Shown here in pieces: positions 24,594-31,783 of a stretch of 64,000 nt of DNA. Position 1 is the stretch's first letter, and each line of letters opens with the position of its first letter. Origin of the DNA: Erwinia piriflorinigrans CFBP 5888 (GTDB lineage Bacteria > Pseudomonadota > Gammaproteobacteria > Enterobacterales > Enterobacteriaceae); contig NZ_CAHS01000015.1 of assembly GCF_001050515.1 (NCBI RefSeq), positions 558,001 to 622,000 on the forward strand. Reading direction: 5' to 3'. The notes under the pieces were generated by a model. It ran no database searches. It saw only the letters and a program-made list of their open reading frames with translations, and was not told the DNA's origin. A program made the position numbers and the translations under genes.

Positions 24594-25865
24594 ATGGCCA
24601 AGTCCTCTTTCCTGCTTGATTTCAGCTTACTGAAAAATAATGCCCATTTTCGCGCCATCTTTTTTGCCCGTATGCTGTCGGTCTTCTCCCTTGGCATGTT
24701 GGTGGTTGGCGTGCCGATTCAGATCCAGGCTATGACCGGCTCTACCCTACAGGTCGGCGTGGCGGTGATGCTGGACGGGATCGGCATGTTTATCGGCCTG
24801 ATGCTGGGTGGCATCCTTGCCGACCGTTTCGACCGGCGCAAGCTGATCCTGTTCGCACGCGGCACCTGCGGCGTGGGCTTCGCGGCCCTCAGCCTGAATG
24901 CCTTTCTGCCCGATCCCTTTCTGTGGGCGCTGTATCTGCTGGCATTCTGGGACGGCTTCTTCGGCGCGCTGGGCATGACGGCGCTGATGGCGGTGATCCC
25001 GCTGCTGGTCGGCCGCGAGAACCTCGGTGCTGCCGGCGCGTTAAGCATGGTGACGGTCAGGCTGGGCGCGATCCTCTCTCCGGCGCTGGGTGGAGTGATT
25101 ATTGTTTCCGGCGGCGTCGGCTGGGCGTTTGCCGTGGCGGCGGCGGGCACGCTGGCGCCCCTTATCCCACTGGTGCGTCTGCCGTCACTCAGGCCGGAGG
25201 TGCGGGAGCCGGAGCATCCGCTGCGTGCGCTGGCCAGCGGGCTGCAATTTGTCTGCCAACAAAAAGTGGTCGGATCGGTGATCGTGCTCGGTATGCTGGT
25301 CAGCATCGTCGGCGCGGTGCGTATTCTTTTTCCGGCGCTGGCCGCCAGCTATCATGCCAATGCTTCAGCAATCGGCCTGATGTACTCTGCCGTGCCGCTG
25401 GGGGCAATGATCGGTGCATTCACCAGCGGCTGGGTGCCACGTCACTCGAAGCCCGGCATACTGGTGCTGCTGAGTGCCATCTGTGCTTTCCTTGCTATCG
25501 CTTCCCTCGGACTGTACAGCCACTTTATCCCTGCACTGCTGGCGCTGGTGATATATGGCTACTGCAACGCTATCGCCTCGCTGTTGCAATATATGCTGAT
25601 ACAACACCACACGCCCGACCACCTGCTCGGTCGGGTTAACAGCCTGGGCAGCGCACAGGATGTGACCGGCGATTCTGTCGGGGCATTAGGGTTAGGCGTG
25701 TTGGGGAAACTGTTGACTCCGCTGGTGGGCGTGCTGTCGTTTGGCGCGGCGGCGGCGGGGGTGGCACTGGTGCTGGCAGGCTGTGTCAGTACGTTGCGCC
25801 GTGCTACGCTGAATCCCGCGAAACAGCCAGAGGAAGAGGTCAGCGAAGCGACGGCTCACCCCTGA
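24594..25865 (+). CDS. entS: Siderophore exporter EntS, major facilitator superfamily
   Basis: 423 aa from the ATG at 24594, whose product start (MAKSSFLLDFSLLKNNAHFRAIF) aligns with E. coli EntS. Twelve-helix MFS transporter. The conserved loop between helices 2 and 3 reads GGILADRFDRRKLILFARG; further motifs are LLAFWDGFFGALGMTALMAVIP, MVTVRLGAILSP and a late NSLGSAQDVTGDSVGALGLG. EntS exports enterobactin across the inner membrane; here the cargo is presumably the dihydroxybenzoyl-dipeptide siderophore. It shares a Fur-controlled promoter with fepD. Confidence 0.93.
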   Translation: MAKSSFLLDFSLLKNNAHFRAIFFARMLSVFSLGMLVVGVPIQIQAMTGSTLQVGVAVMLDGIGMFIGLMLGGILADRFDRRKLILFARGTCGVGFAALSLNAFLPDPFLWALYLLAFWDGFFGALGMTALMAVIPLLVGRENLGAAGALSMVTVRLGAILSPALGGVIIVSGGVGWAFAVAAAGTLAPLIPLVRLPSLRPEVREPEHPLRALASGLQFVCQQKVVGSVIVLGMLVSIVGAVRILFPALAASYHANASAIGLMYSAVPLGAMIGAFTSGWVPRHSKPGILVLLSAICAFLAIASLGLYSHFIPALLALVIYGYCNAIASLLQYMLIQHHTPDHLLGRVNSLGSAQDVTGDSVGALGLGVLGKLLTPLVGVLSFGAAAAGVALVLAGCVSTLRRATLNPAKQPEEEVSEATAHP

Positions 25866-25921
25866 CCACGGCATAAAGCGTCGGGTGCTTTACGCGGTGC
25901 TGATGCCAAAGTTATCGTGTT

Positions 25922-25964
25922 GCGGGTTGTTATCCTCCAGCTGCAATGTGGGATAACAACCCGC
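25922..25964. terminator. Perfect 14-bp inverted repeat between convergent entS and fepB
   Basis: GCGGGTTGTTATCC and GGATAACAACCCGC with a 15-nt spacer form a strong hairpin between the 3' ends of two convergent genes. There is no T tract on either side, so its action as a bidirectional terminator or 3'-end stabiliser is inferred from position. Confidence 0.55.
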
Positions 25965-25983
25965 GCTTACCAGCCGCAATCAA

Positions 25984-27036
25984 TTAGCGGTTTTTAAATT
26001 GGCGCTCAATGTTGTTCAGCATATTACTGGCACTGTAGTAATCAAGACGGAACGTATCCGGCCCCATAGCATAAACCCGCCTGTCACTGACCGGCTCCAG
26101 ATGTTCGAGAAACGGATTCGCCATCACCCTGGCTACCGTGTCATCATCTGCGGCAAACAACAGCATCGTTTTTCCGCTCAGTCCTGACGCCATATTCTCC
26201 CCCGATAGCTGCAAAATATCGCTGCGTTTACCCATGCTGGTATCGCGGTGCACATTCTCTGGCGGCATGGCGAGAGTAAAGCCCAGCTCCGCCAACAGTT
26301 TTCCCTGTGCCGAAGCCGGCGTCCACAGATTGACGCCACGTCCATCCTCATAATAAACCAGCGCCGATACCGGCTGCGGCGGCAATGTCATCGCCTGCTT
26401 AACTTCCTGCACTCGCTGTTCAAAGCGATCGATGACCGACTGCGCATCCTGTTCATGTCCGGTGATATCCCCCAGCTGGATCGCCAGCTGCTGCCAACTT
26501 TTATCGCCGTAATCAATCACCAGCGTTGGGGCGATGGCGGAAAGCTGGTCGTAGAGCTTCAGCGCCGAATCACCGCCGGTGGCGGCAATAATGATCAGGT
26601 CCGGCGCGGCTGCGGCAATCGCCTCCGCATTGGGTTCCGTGATGTAAAGCGGCTCAAGCTGCGCCCGTTTCGCCGCCTCGCTCCACTGGGTGAAAAAACC
26701 CCTGTCGTCGGAAACGGTGCTGTTACGACTGGTCGCCCCAGAGCCAACCAGCGGTGCATTAATCGCCAACAGCGTTCCGGTTAGCGTCACGCTGGTGGAG
26801 ACAATGCGCCGAGGCGCCTGCTGCAAAGTCAACGGCCCTTTTGGCGTTTGCAGGGTGCGCGGCCAGCCGTGCGCAGGGTGATTATCTATGGTGTCACTCC
26901 CCACGCTGCCATGCTGCACGCTGGCTGACAATGCTGCCGATGGCCGGGTAGTACAGCTGCGGATAGTCAGAACAAAGATGATGGCAGCAGCCACCAGCAC
27001 CGCGCACAGCAGCGGGAAGGAGAAAATTTTTTTCAT
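25984..27036 (-). CDS. fepB: Ferric catecholate periplasmic binding protein
   Basis: 350 aa. The N-terminus (MKKIFSFPLLCAVLVAAAIIFVLTIRSC) is a signal or signal-anchor sequence, and the Cys leaves a lipoprotein form possible. Class III binding-protein features: RRIVSTSVTLTGTLLAINAPLVGSG, FFTQWSEAAKR and EPNAEAIAAAAPDLIIIAATGG as in FepB, and a C-terminal DTFRLDYYSASNMLNNIERQF. It delivers the ferric siderophore to FepDGC. Transcribed alone from a promoter carrying a Fur-like site. In E. coli entCEBA diverge from fepB; here a tRNA gene takes that place. Confidence 0.92.
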   Translation of the reverse strand: MKKIFSFPLLCAVLVAAAIIFVLTIRSCTTRPSAALSASVQHGSVGSDTIDNHPAHGWPRTLQTPKGPLTLQQAPRRIVSTSVTLTGTLLAINAPLVGSGATSRNSTVSDDRGFFTQWSEAAKRAQLEPLYITEPNAEAIAAAAPDLIIIAATGGDSALKLYDQLSAIAPTLVIDYGDKSWQQLAIQLGDITGHEQDAQSVIDRFEQRVQEVKQAMTLPPQPVSALVYYEDGRGVNLWTPASAQGKLLAELGFTLAMPPENVHRDTSMGKRSDILQLSGENMASGLSGKTMLLFAADDDTVARVMANPFLEHLEPVSDRRVYAMGPDTFRLDYYSASNMLNNIERQFKNR

Positions 27037-27057
27037 ATTTATCGGCTTAATTGTAAA

Positions 27058-27072
27058 TGAGTATTATTATCA
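27058..27072. promoter_or_regulatory. Fur box upstream of fepB
   Basis: TGAGTATTATTATCA matches the 7-1-7 Fur consensus at 12 of 14 positions and lies about 22 bp upstream of the fepB start codon on the minus strand. Confidence 0.7.
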
Positions 27073-27203
27073 TACAGTTAATTGTGACAAAATAAAAATC
27101 TTTCAGGCGCATACGCCGGGTATTTACGGCGGCTTATCTCCCGTCGGCAGCAGCGCAAATGATGGTTTATTCAGCAGTTGATACCCAGGGATGCAATCAG
27201 GCT

Positions 27204-27232
27204 TTGACATCCCCCGGCCTGCTGGATATGAT
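27204..27232 (+). promoter_or_regulatory. Promoter of tRNA-Asn
   Basis: TTGACA at 27204-27209 and TATGAT at 27227-27232 with an exact 17-bp spacer, followed by the GC-rich discriminator GCGCCCCG, as in stringently controlled stable-RNA promoters. Confidence 0.85.
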
Positions 27233-27250
27233 GCGCCCCGTTCTAACAAT

Positions 27251-27326
27251 TCCTCTGTAGTTCAGTCGGTAGAACGGCGGACTGTTAATCCGTATGTCAC
27301 TGGTTCGAGTCCAGTCAGAGGAGCCA
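27251..27326 (+). tRNA. asn tRNA: tRNA-Asn (anticodon GTT), CCA encoded
   Basis: 76 nt. Acceptor arms TCCTCTG and CAGAGGA pair fully; the discriminator is G and CCA is encoded. The D loop has AGTCGGTAGA, the anticodon GTT is at 27284-27286, and the T arm is CTGGTTCGAGTCCAG. The region holds several asn tRNA genes in E. coli. Confidence 0.97.
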
Positions 27327-27334
27327 AATTAAAA

Positions 27335-27365
27335 AAGCCAGATGCCTTTGGGCATCTGGCTTTTT
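27335..27365 (+). terminator. Terminator of tRNA-Asn
   Basis: AGCCAGATGCC and GGCATCTGGCT form an 11-bp stem with a 4-nt loop, followed by TTTTT, starting 9 nt after the tRNA. Confidence 0.93.
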
Positions 27366-27559
27366 GCTTTTTATCAGTTGGTTGTTTCCTTCTCAACCTC
27401 TCCTTACTTCCGTTAAAAATGCTTGCAGCACCCTCTTTAACGAGTAAAAAGGGTGATTGGCCCTAGAAAGCAAATCAATAAAATGAGCGGAACCCTGCCA
27501 CGGTATCAATAAGGATTAAATAAAAATAATCCTTATATAACCCGCAGCAATCACTGACA

Positions 27560-28069
27560 TTATCGTGCCTTTTTCGCCGCTGCGATCAGGCCATCAAGCC
27601 AGGCCTGATGTCCGTTAATCATCGGGTTCGGCCGCGTCAGCGCCAGCTCCCTGGCCGGCTGGCCGTTCTGGGTTTCCTGCGTCAGCAGACGCACGCAACC
27701 GCCCGGTAGGGCCTCTATCAGCCAGGCGTGATGAACATCAAGGCGGTCGACGCTACCGGTTCCACTCCAGCCGTGCCAGGCGATACGCGCCGCCCCACCA
27801 GGTACAGGCGGTATAAATTCAATCACTTCAGCTTCAACCGGAAAGCCAAAAGTGGTGAAACAGAAACGCGCCCCCTCGCTAAGACGTGGACCGCTGCCAT
27901 CATGAAAACGGATGTCGCTGGCGTTATCGTAGTAACCGGGCCATGCGGCAGTATCAATCAGCTGATCCCATAATGCCGCAACGCTGACGTCAGTAATGAT
28001 CATCTCATTTGAGGCAAAGTTGTCGCTGAATCCCGGGATATAGCCCGCTGGCCAGATAATCGTATTCAT
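27560..28069 (-). CDS. SRPBCC (START/Bet v1-like) family protein
   Basis: 169 aa from the ATG at 28069, preceded by GGAGA at 7 nt. It has the SRPBCC ligand-pocket pattern: an early strand-helix with IITDVSVAALWDQLIDTAAWPGYYDNASDI, middle strands FCFTTFGFPVEAEVIEF and RIAWHGWSG, then VHHAWLIEALPGGCVRLLTQETQNG and a long C-terminal helix. Such proteins bind or cyclise hydrophobic ligands; no substrate can be named. It is divergent from a LysR regulator gene, with about 130 bp between them, the usual arrangement of a regulator and its target. Confidence 0.8.
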   Translation of the reverse strand: MNTIIWPAGYIPGFSDNFASNEMIITDVSVAALWDQLIDTAAWPGYYDNASDIRFHDGSGPRLSEGARFCFTTFGFPVEAEVIEFIPPVPGGAARIAWHGWSGTGSVDRLDVHHAWLIEALPGGCVRLLTQETQNGQPARELALTRPNPMINGHQAWLDGLIAAAKKAR

Positions 28070-28200
28070 ATCAAGTCTCCTGAGCCATTGCTCACTGGGT
28101 GGAAGGATCGCCATACTGCGCTCGCCGGAGACATAACACCAATCGCCATTTATGATTTAAAATATCATCATTATTAATATCTCAATCCTGGACGCTAAAC

Positions 28201-29103
28201 ATGATTACCGATATCAGATCGCTGGATATCAACCTGTTGAAAGCACTGGATGCACTGCTGGATGAACGCAGCGTCACGCGTGCCGCCAGCCGTATGTCCC
28301 TGACTCAGCCTGCCGTCAGCGCTATGCTGACCCGGCTACGCGAGTGCTTCGACGATCCGTTGTTTACCCGAACCCGTCACGGCATTTCTCCGACCCTACG
28401 GGCTCTGGAGCTGGCGGCACCGGTCAAACAGATCCTTTCTGAAGTTTCTCAACTGCTGCAACCTAAGGCGTTCGAAGCCGCCACGGTGCAGATGTCGCTG
28501 CGCATCGCCGCCACCGACTATGCCCTAAGCGCCGTGGTGCTGCCATTTATGACGGCGCTGCGTCAGCAGGCTCCGGGGGTGCGCGTCAGCGTCCAGCCGG
28601 TGGAAAACCAACGGCTGGAACGGCAAATGGCAGACGGTGAAGTCGATATGGCGCTGGTCACCCCGGAAATCACTCCGCCTGGATTACACAGCCGTCACCT
28701 GTTTGACGAACAGTATATTTGTCTGCTGCGTAAAGGGCATCCTGCTGCCGCCAGCGGCACCATGTCCCTCGATCGGTTTTGCGCCCTCGATCATGCCCTG
28801 GTTTCGCACAGCGGCACGCAGTTTACCGGCGTCACGGACATCGCTCTGGCGGCAATAGGTCGCCAGCGCCGTGTCACGCTGGCGGTCAATAGCTTTCTGG
28901 TACTACCGCAAATCCTCAACGCAAGTGATTTGATGGCCGTGGTGCCAGAACGACTGGCGAACCTTGCCGTCGGACTGACCCGAATGGATCCCCCGCTGGT
29001 GATAGCCGGATTCAGTAAGACCCTGGTCTGGCACGAGCGCAGCCACCGAGATCCCGGCCACAGATGGCTACGGGCGCTACTGCTCGACACGCTAAGTAAC
29101 TGA
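28201..29103 (+). CDS. LysR-family transcriptional regulator
   Basis: 300 aa. The N-terminal winged HTH (residues 8-66: LDINLLKALDALLDERSVTRAA, LTQPAVSAMLTRLRECFDDPLF) is followed by a periplasmic-binding-protein-like effector domain. The start with DINLL and the TRTRHGISPT segment resemble the NodD/SyrM/LinR-type branch that often responds to aromatic or phenolic inducers. It probably controls the divergent SRPBCC gene and perhaps the downstream ene-reductase; the effector is unknown. Confidence 0.9.
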   Translation: MITDIRSLDINLLKALDALLDERSVTRAASRMSLTQPAVSAMLTRLRECFDDPLFTRTRHGISPTLRALELAAPVKQILSEVSQLLQPKAFEAATVQMSLRIAATDYALSAVVLPFMTALRQQAPGVRVSVQPVENQRLERQMADGEVDMALVTPEITPPGLHSRHLFDEQYICLLRKGHPAAASGTMSLDRFCALDHALVSHSGTQFTGVTDIALAAIGRQRRVTLAVNSFLVLPQILNASDLMAVVPERLANLAVGLTRMDPPLVIAGFSKTLVWHERSHRDPGHRWLRALLLDTLSN

Positions 29104-29190
29104 TGAAAGCACTCACGGTTAATTACCGGCAATATAGGTAGCCTAATGTAGGTAGCCTATGTCCTGACTGTTTCATCCTTGAGGTTAGCT

Positions 29191-30291
29191 ATGTCCGCAC
29201 TTTTTACCCCGTTTACACTGAAAGATGTCACCTTGCGTAACCGTATTGCCGTGCCGCCAATGTGCCAGTACAGCGCCGATGACGGTCTGACCAACGACTG
29301 GCACCAGGTGCACTATGCATCGCTGGCTCGTGGGGGCGCAGGACTGGTTATTGTAGAAGCCACGGCGGTTTCACCTGAAGGACGCATCACTCCCGGCTGC
29401 ACCGGGCTATGGAATGATCAGCAGGCGCAAGGCATGGCGCAGATCGCCACCTCCATTAAAGCCGCTGGCGCAGTTGCCGGAATTCAGCTGGCTCACGCCG
29501 GACGTAAAGCCAGCGCCAACCGCCCGTGGGAAGGCGACGACCATATCGCCGCCGGTGACAGCCGAGGCTGGGATACCATTGCCCCGTCCGCCCTGGCTTT
29601 CGGTCATCATCTGCCTAAGGTGCCGCAGGCGATGACGCTGGAACAAATTAATCGGGTTAAAAATGACTATGTCGCCGCTGCACGTCGCGCCCGCGATGCG
29701 GGTTTCGAATGGCTTGAGCTACATTTTGCTCATGGCTATCTCGGGCAGAGCTTTTTCTCACCGCATACGAATCAGCGCACCGACCAGTATGGCGGTAGTT
29801 TCGCCGGTCGTAGTCGCTTCCTGCTGGAAACGCTCGCGGCGGTACGTGAAGTGTGGCCAGAAAATCTGCCGCTGACGGCGCGTCTTGGCGTGATTGAATA
29901 TGACGGGCGTGATGAAGAGACGCTGGACGAATCGATTGAACTGACCAAACTGTTGCGCAATAACGGTCTGGATCTGCTTAACGTGAGTATTGGCTTCACC
30001 GTAGCTGAAACCAATATCCCGTGGGGTCCTGGCTTCCTTGCCCCGGTATCAGAACGTGTACGCCGCGCAACCGGACTGCCGGTGGCAGCCTCATGGGGAG
30101 TTGAAGCCCCTGCGGTGGCTGAACGCGTGATAGCGGAACAGCAAATGGATTTGGTGATGATTGGTCGTGCGCATCTTGCTAACCCAAACTATTCATACCA
30201 TCTGGCGAAACAGCTCAAGGTAGAGCGTCCTTCCTGGGTATTGCCAGCACCCTATGCGCACTGGCTGGAGCGTTATCGCTTAGGTGAATAG
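29191..30291 (+). CDS. NADH:flavin oxidoreductase, Old Yellow Enzyme family (YqjM/XenA class)
   Basis: 366 aa from the ATG at 29191 with GAGGT upstream. FMN-dependent ene-reductase of the thermophilic-like OYE class: PPMCQYSADDGLTNDWH with the redox-sensing Cys near residue 26, ATAVSPEGRITPGCTGLW, AHAGRKAS, the catalytic ELHFAHGYLGQSFFSP and SPHTNQRTDQYGGS. Members reduce activated C=C bonds of enones, nitro compounds and similar electrophiles with NAD(P)H. It follows the LysR gene in the same direction after about 90 bp, so co-regulation is possible. The physiological substrate is unknown. Confidence 0.92.
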   Translation: MSALFTPFTLKDVTLRNRIAVPPMCQYSADDGLTNDWHQVHYASLARGGAGLVIVEATAVSPEGRITPGCTGLWNDQQAQGMAQIATSIKAAGAVAGIQLAHAGRKASANRPWEGDDHIAAGDSRGWDTIAPSALAFGHHLPKVPQAMTLEQINRVKNDYVAAARRARDAGFEWLELHFAHGYLGQSFFSPHTNQRTDQYGGSFAGRSRFLLETLAAVREVWPENLPLTARLGVIEYDGRDEETLDESIELTKLLRNNGLDLLNVSIGFTVAETNIPWGPGFLAPVSERVRRATGLPVAASWGVEAPAVAERVIAEQQMDLVMIGRAHLANPNYSYHLAKQLKVERPSWVLPAPYAHWLERYRLGE

Positions 30292-30309
30292 TTGCTGATG
30301 TGAATGAAT

Positions 30310-30348
30310 ATCCGCACGGGAAGAGTGAATCAGCTACCGTGCGGATTT
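30310..30348. terminator. Bidirectional terminator between the OYE gene and yqjI
   Basis: ATCCGCACGG and CCGTGCGGAT form a 10-bp perfect stem with short A/T flanks, between convergent genes. Confidence 0.7.
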
Positions 30349-30358
30349 CAGATCCAGA

Positions 30359-30886
30359 TTAACTGCGGGTAATTTTCTTCGCCGCCTCATCCAGCGCGTC
30401 AATAATATCGTAAAGCGCCCGTTGCGAAATAGCCTCCTGCGCCAGGCGCAGGTTTAAGGCAGTTTTCATATTATGGATAGCGCGCTCTACGTCAGGGTGA
30501 CTGCGGTTATTGACCAGCGCGGCAAGCGTCGACAGGCGCTGAATAATCGCCGTGAGTACGGGCTGATTTTGCTGCAAAAACTCCCGTCCCAGCGGCTCCA
30601 GCCGATACGCTTTGCGTGCTGCCTGAGCATTCACCACCGCAATATAATCACTCTCTTCCAGCCAGGTCAGATTGGGATAGATAATACCCGGGCTTGGCGT
30701 GTACTCCCCCTTCGACAGCTCTTCTACCGCTTTGATCAGCTCATAGCCGTGGGCCGGGTTGCGGCTGAGAAAATGCAGCACCAGCAGGCGAAGATCGCTG
30801 GCATCGAGCACTTTTTCACGGCGCTTTCTGCGCCCAACGGCGTGCATGTCGCCACGGGCTTGCCATAAATCCGACGGGTTTTTCAC
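30359..30886 (-). CDS. yqjI: PadR-family repressor, YqjI-like
   Basis: About 175 aa if the GTG at 30886, immediately after the yqjH stop codon, is the start; an ATG at 30847 is the alternative. PadR winged helix: RLLVLHFLSRNPAHGYELIKAVEELSKGEYTPSPGIIYPNLTWLEESDYI, followed by a C-terminal helical domain with HNMKTALNLRLAQ and IIDALDEAAKKITR, as in E. coli YqjI. E. coli YqjI is a nickel-responsive repressor of yqjH with a His/Cys-rich N-terminal tail. That tail is missing here; the N-terminus is instead basic (VGRRKRREK). It lies downstream of yqjH in one operon, whereas the E. coli genes are divergent. Confidence 0.82.
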   Translation of the reverse strand: MKNPSDLWQARGDMHAVGRRKRREKVLDASDLRLLVLHFLSRNPAHGYELIKAVEELSKGEYTPSPGIIYPNLTWLEESDYIAVVNAQAARKAYRLEPLGREFLQQNQPVLTAIIQRLSTLAALVNNRSHPDVERAIHNMKTALNLRLAQEAISQRALYDIIDALDEAAKKITRS

Positions 30887-30887
30887 G

Positions 30888-31679
30888 CTATTTCTGATGC
30901 CAGTAGGCAACGGCGCGCACGAAGGTGGCATCGCAGCCTCGCCCGTCAATAAAGTAATCGCTAAGCTGCTTAACAAACTCTCCTTCTCCGGTTAGCCAGA
31001 TAAAGTAATCCTCTGGCGGCAGAGAAATTTGATCAAAGGCAGCGGTCAGAGCAGCAAAATCTTTATTCGTTATCGCACCGTTACCCAGCCAGCTGGCCTC
31101 TACCCCGTTCAGGTCCGGCAGATACGCTTTCCCACAGGACTCATCGACACAGGCATACAGTTTTAGTTGCGGACCGCTCATCGTTTGCTGCCTGCGCTTA
31201 AAGGCAGGCAGTCCGCTTTCGTCACACACATACAGCTGGAAGGCATAATTTTCAGGAACCACCAGTGAACCACGCGGGCCTCCTATTGCCAACGCATCCC
31301 CCACCTGTGCCTGCGCCGCCCAGTTGCTGGCCACGCCGCCGTCGTGAATATAGAAGTCCAGAGTCAGGGTTTGGGCCTCGCCATTAAAGAACAACGGCGT
31401 ATAGTCGCGAGAAACCGGGCGTGCGCCCTCTGGCCACACCACTCCGTCTTCTGTCACCTCAGGCATAATCAGCTGGCCACTGTCCGGGGCCGGAAAGAAG
31501 ACTTTAATATGATCGTCGAAGCCGGGAGAGATAAACCCGGCAAGGTCTGCGCCGCTAAAATCAATGCGCCAGAAGCTGTCGGCCACTTTGGTTTTTCCAT
31601 TGACCGTTAGCTGGCGAAAGCGCAGCGGGTTACGAATGCGCTGTGGCGCTCGGTGGGCTTGCGTCAGGCTGTTCAACAT
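30888..31679 (-). CDS. yqjH: NADPH-dependent ferric-chelate reductase, SIP family
   Basis: 263 aa. Siderophore-interacting protein: an FAD-binding barrel with RDYTPLFFNGEAQTLTLDF and HDGGVASNWAAQAQVGD, GGPRGSLVVP, then an NAD(P)-binding half with YVCDESGLPAFKRR and a C-terminal YFIWLTGEGEFVKQL. YqjH/ViuB-type enzymes reduce ferric catecholates and other chelates in the cytosol to free the iron. This complements the Fes route for the siderophore imported by FepBCDG 5 kb away. ATG at 31679 with AAGGAG upstream. The promoter region carries two palindromes that could bind the downstream-encoded PadR regulator. Confidence 0.9.
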   Translation of the reverse strand: MLNSLTQAHRAPQRIRNPLRFRQLTVNGKTKVADSFWRIDFSGADLAGFISPGFDDHIKVFFPAPDSGQLIMPEVTEDGVVWPEGARPVSRDYTPLFFNGEAQTLTLDFYIHDGGVASNWAAQAQVGDALAIGGPRGSLVVPENYAFQLYVCDESGLPAFKRRQQTMSGPQLKLYACVDESCGKAYLPDLNGVEASWLGNGAITNKDFAALTAAFDQISLPPEDYFIWLTGEGEFVKQLSDYFIDGRGCDATFVRAVAYWHQK

Positions 31680-31700
31680 CCATCTCCTTGCTATCAGGTT

Positions 31701-31755
31701 TAACAGTGGAAATCACTGTTACGATGATTAAAATATATCTATGATATATCTTAAT
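31701..31755. promoter_or_regulatory. Two palindromes in the yqjH promoter, candidate YqjI operator
   Basis: 31727-31755 is a 29-bp near-perfect palindrome: ATTAAAATATATC, TAT, GATATATCTTAAT (12 of 13 pairs). 31701-31721 is TAACAGTG, 5 nt, CACTGTTA (8 of 8 pairs). Both precede yqjH. Long AT-rich dyads are typical PadR operators; assignment to this YqjI is inferred. Confidence 0.55.
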
Positions 31756-31783
31756 CGCAAGCAAACTGACGGATCCCCGCCAA

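Noticed and set aside
8810..27036. Siderophore block as a classical genomic island integrated at tRNA-Asn
   Set aside because: Islands at tRNA genes normally sit at the 3' end, beside an integrase gene and flanked by a repeat of the tRNA end. Here the block lies on the 5' side, the tRNA has an intact promoter, and no integrase or repeat was found.
27058..27250. Remnant of entC opposite fepB
   Set aside because: The sequence between the Fur site and the tRNA promoter shows no isochorismate-synthase-like coding in any frame; it is a short intergenic stretch only.
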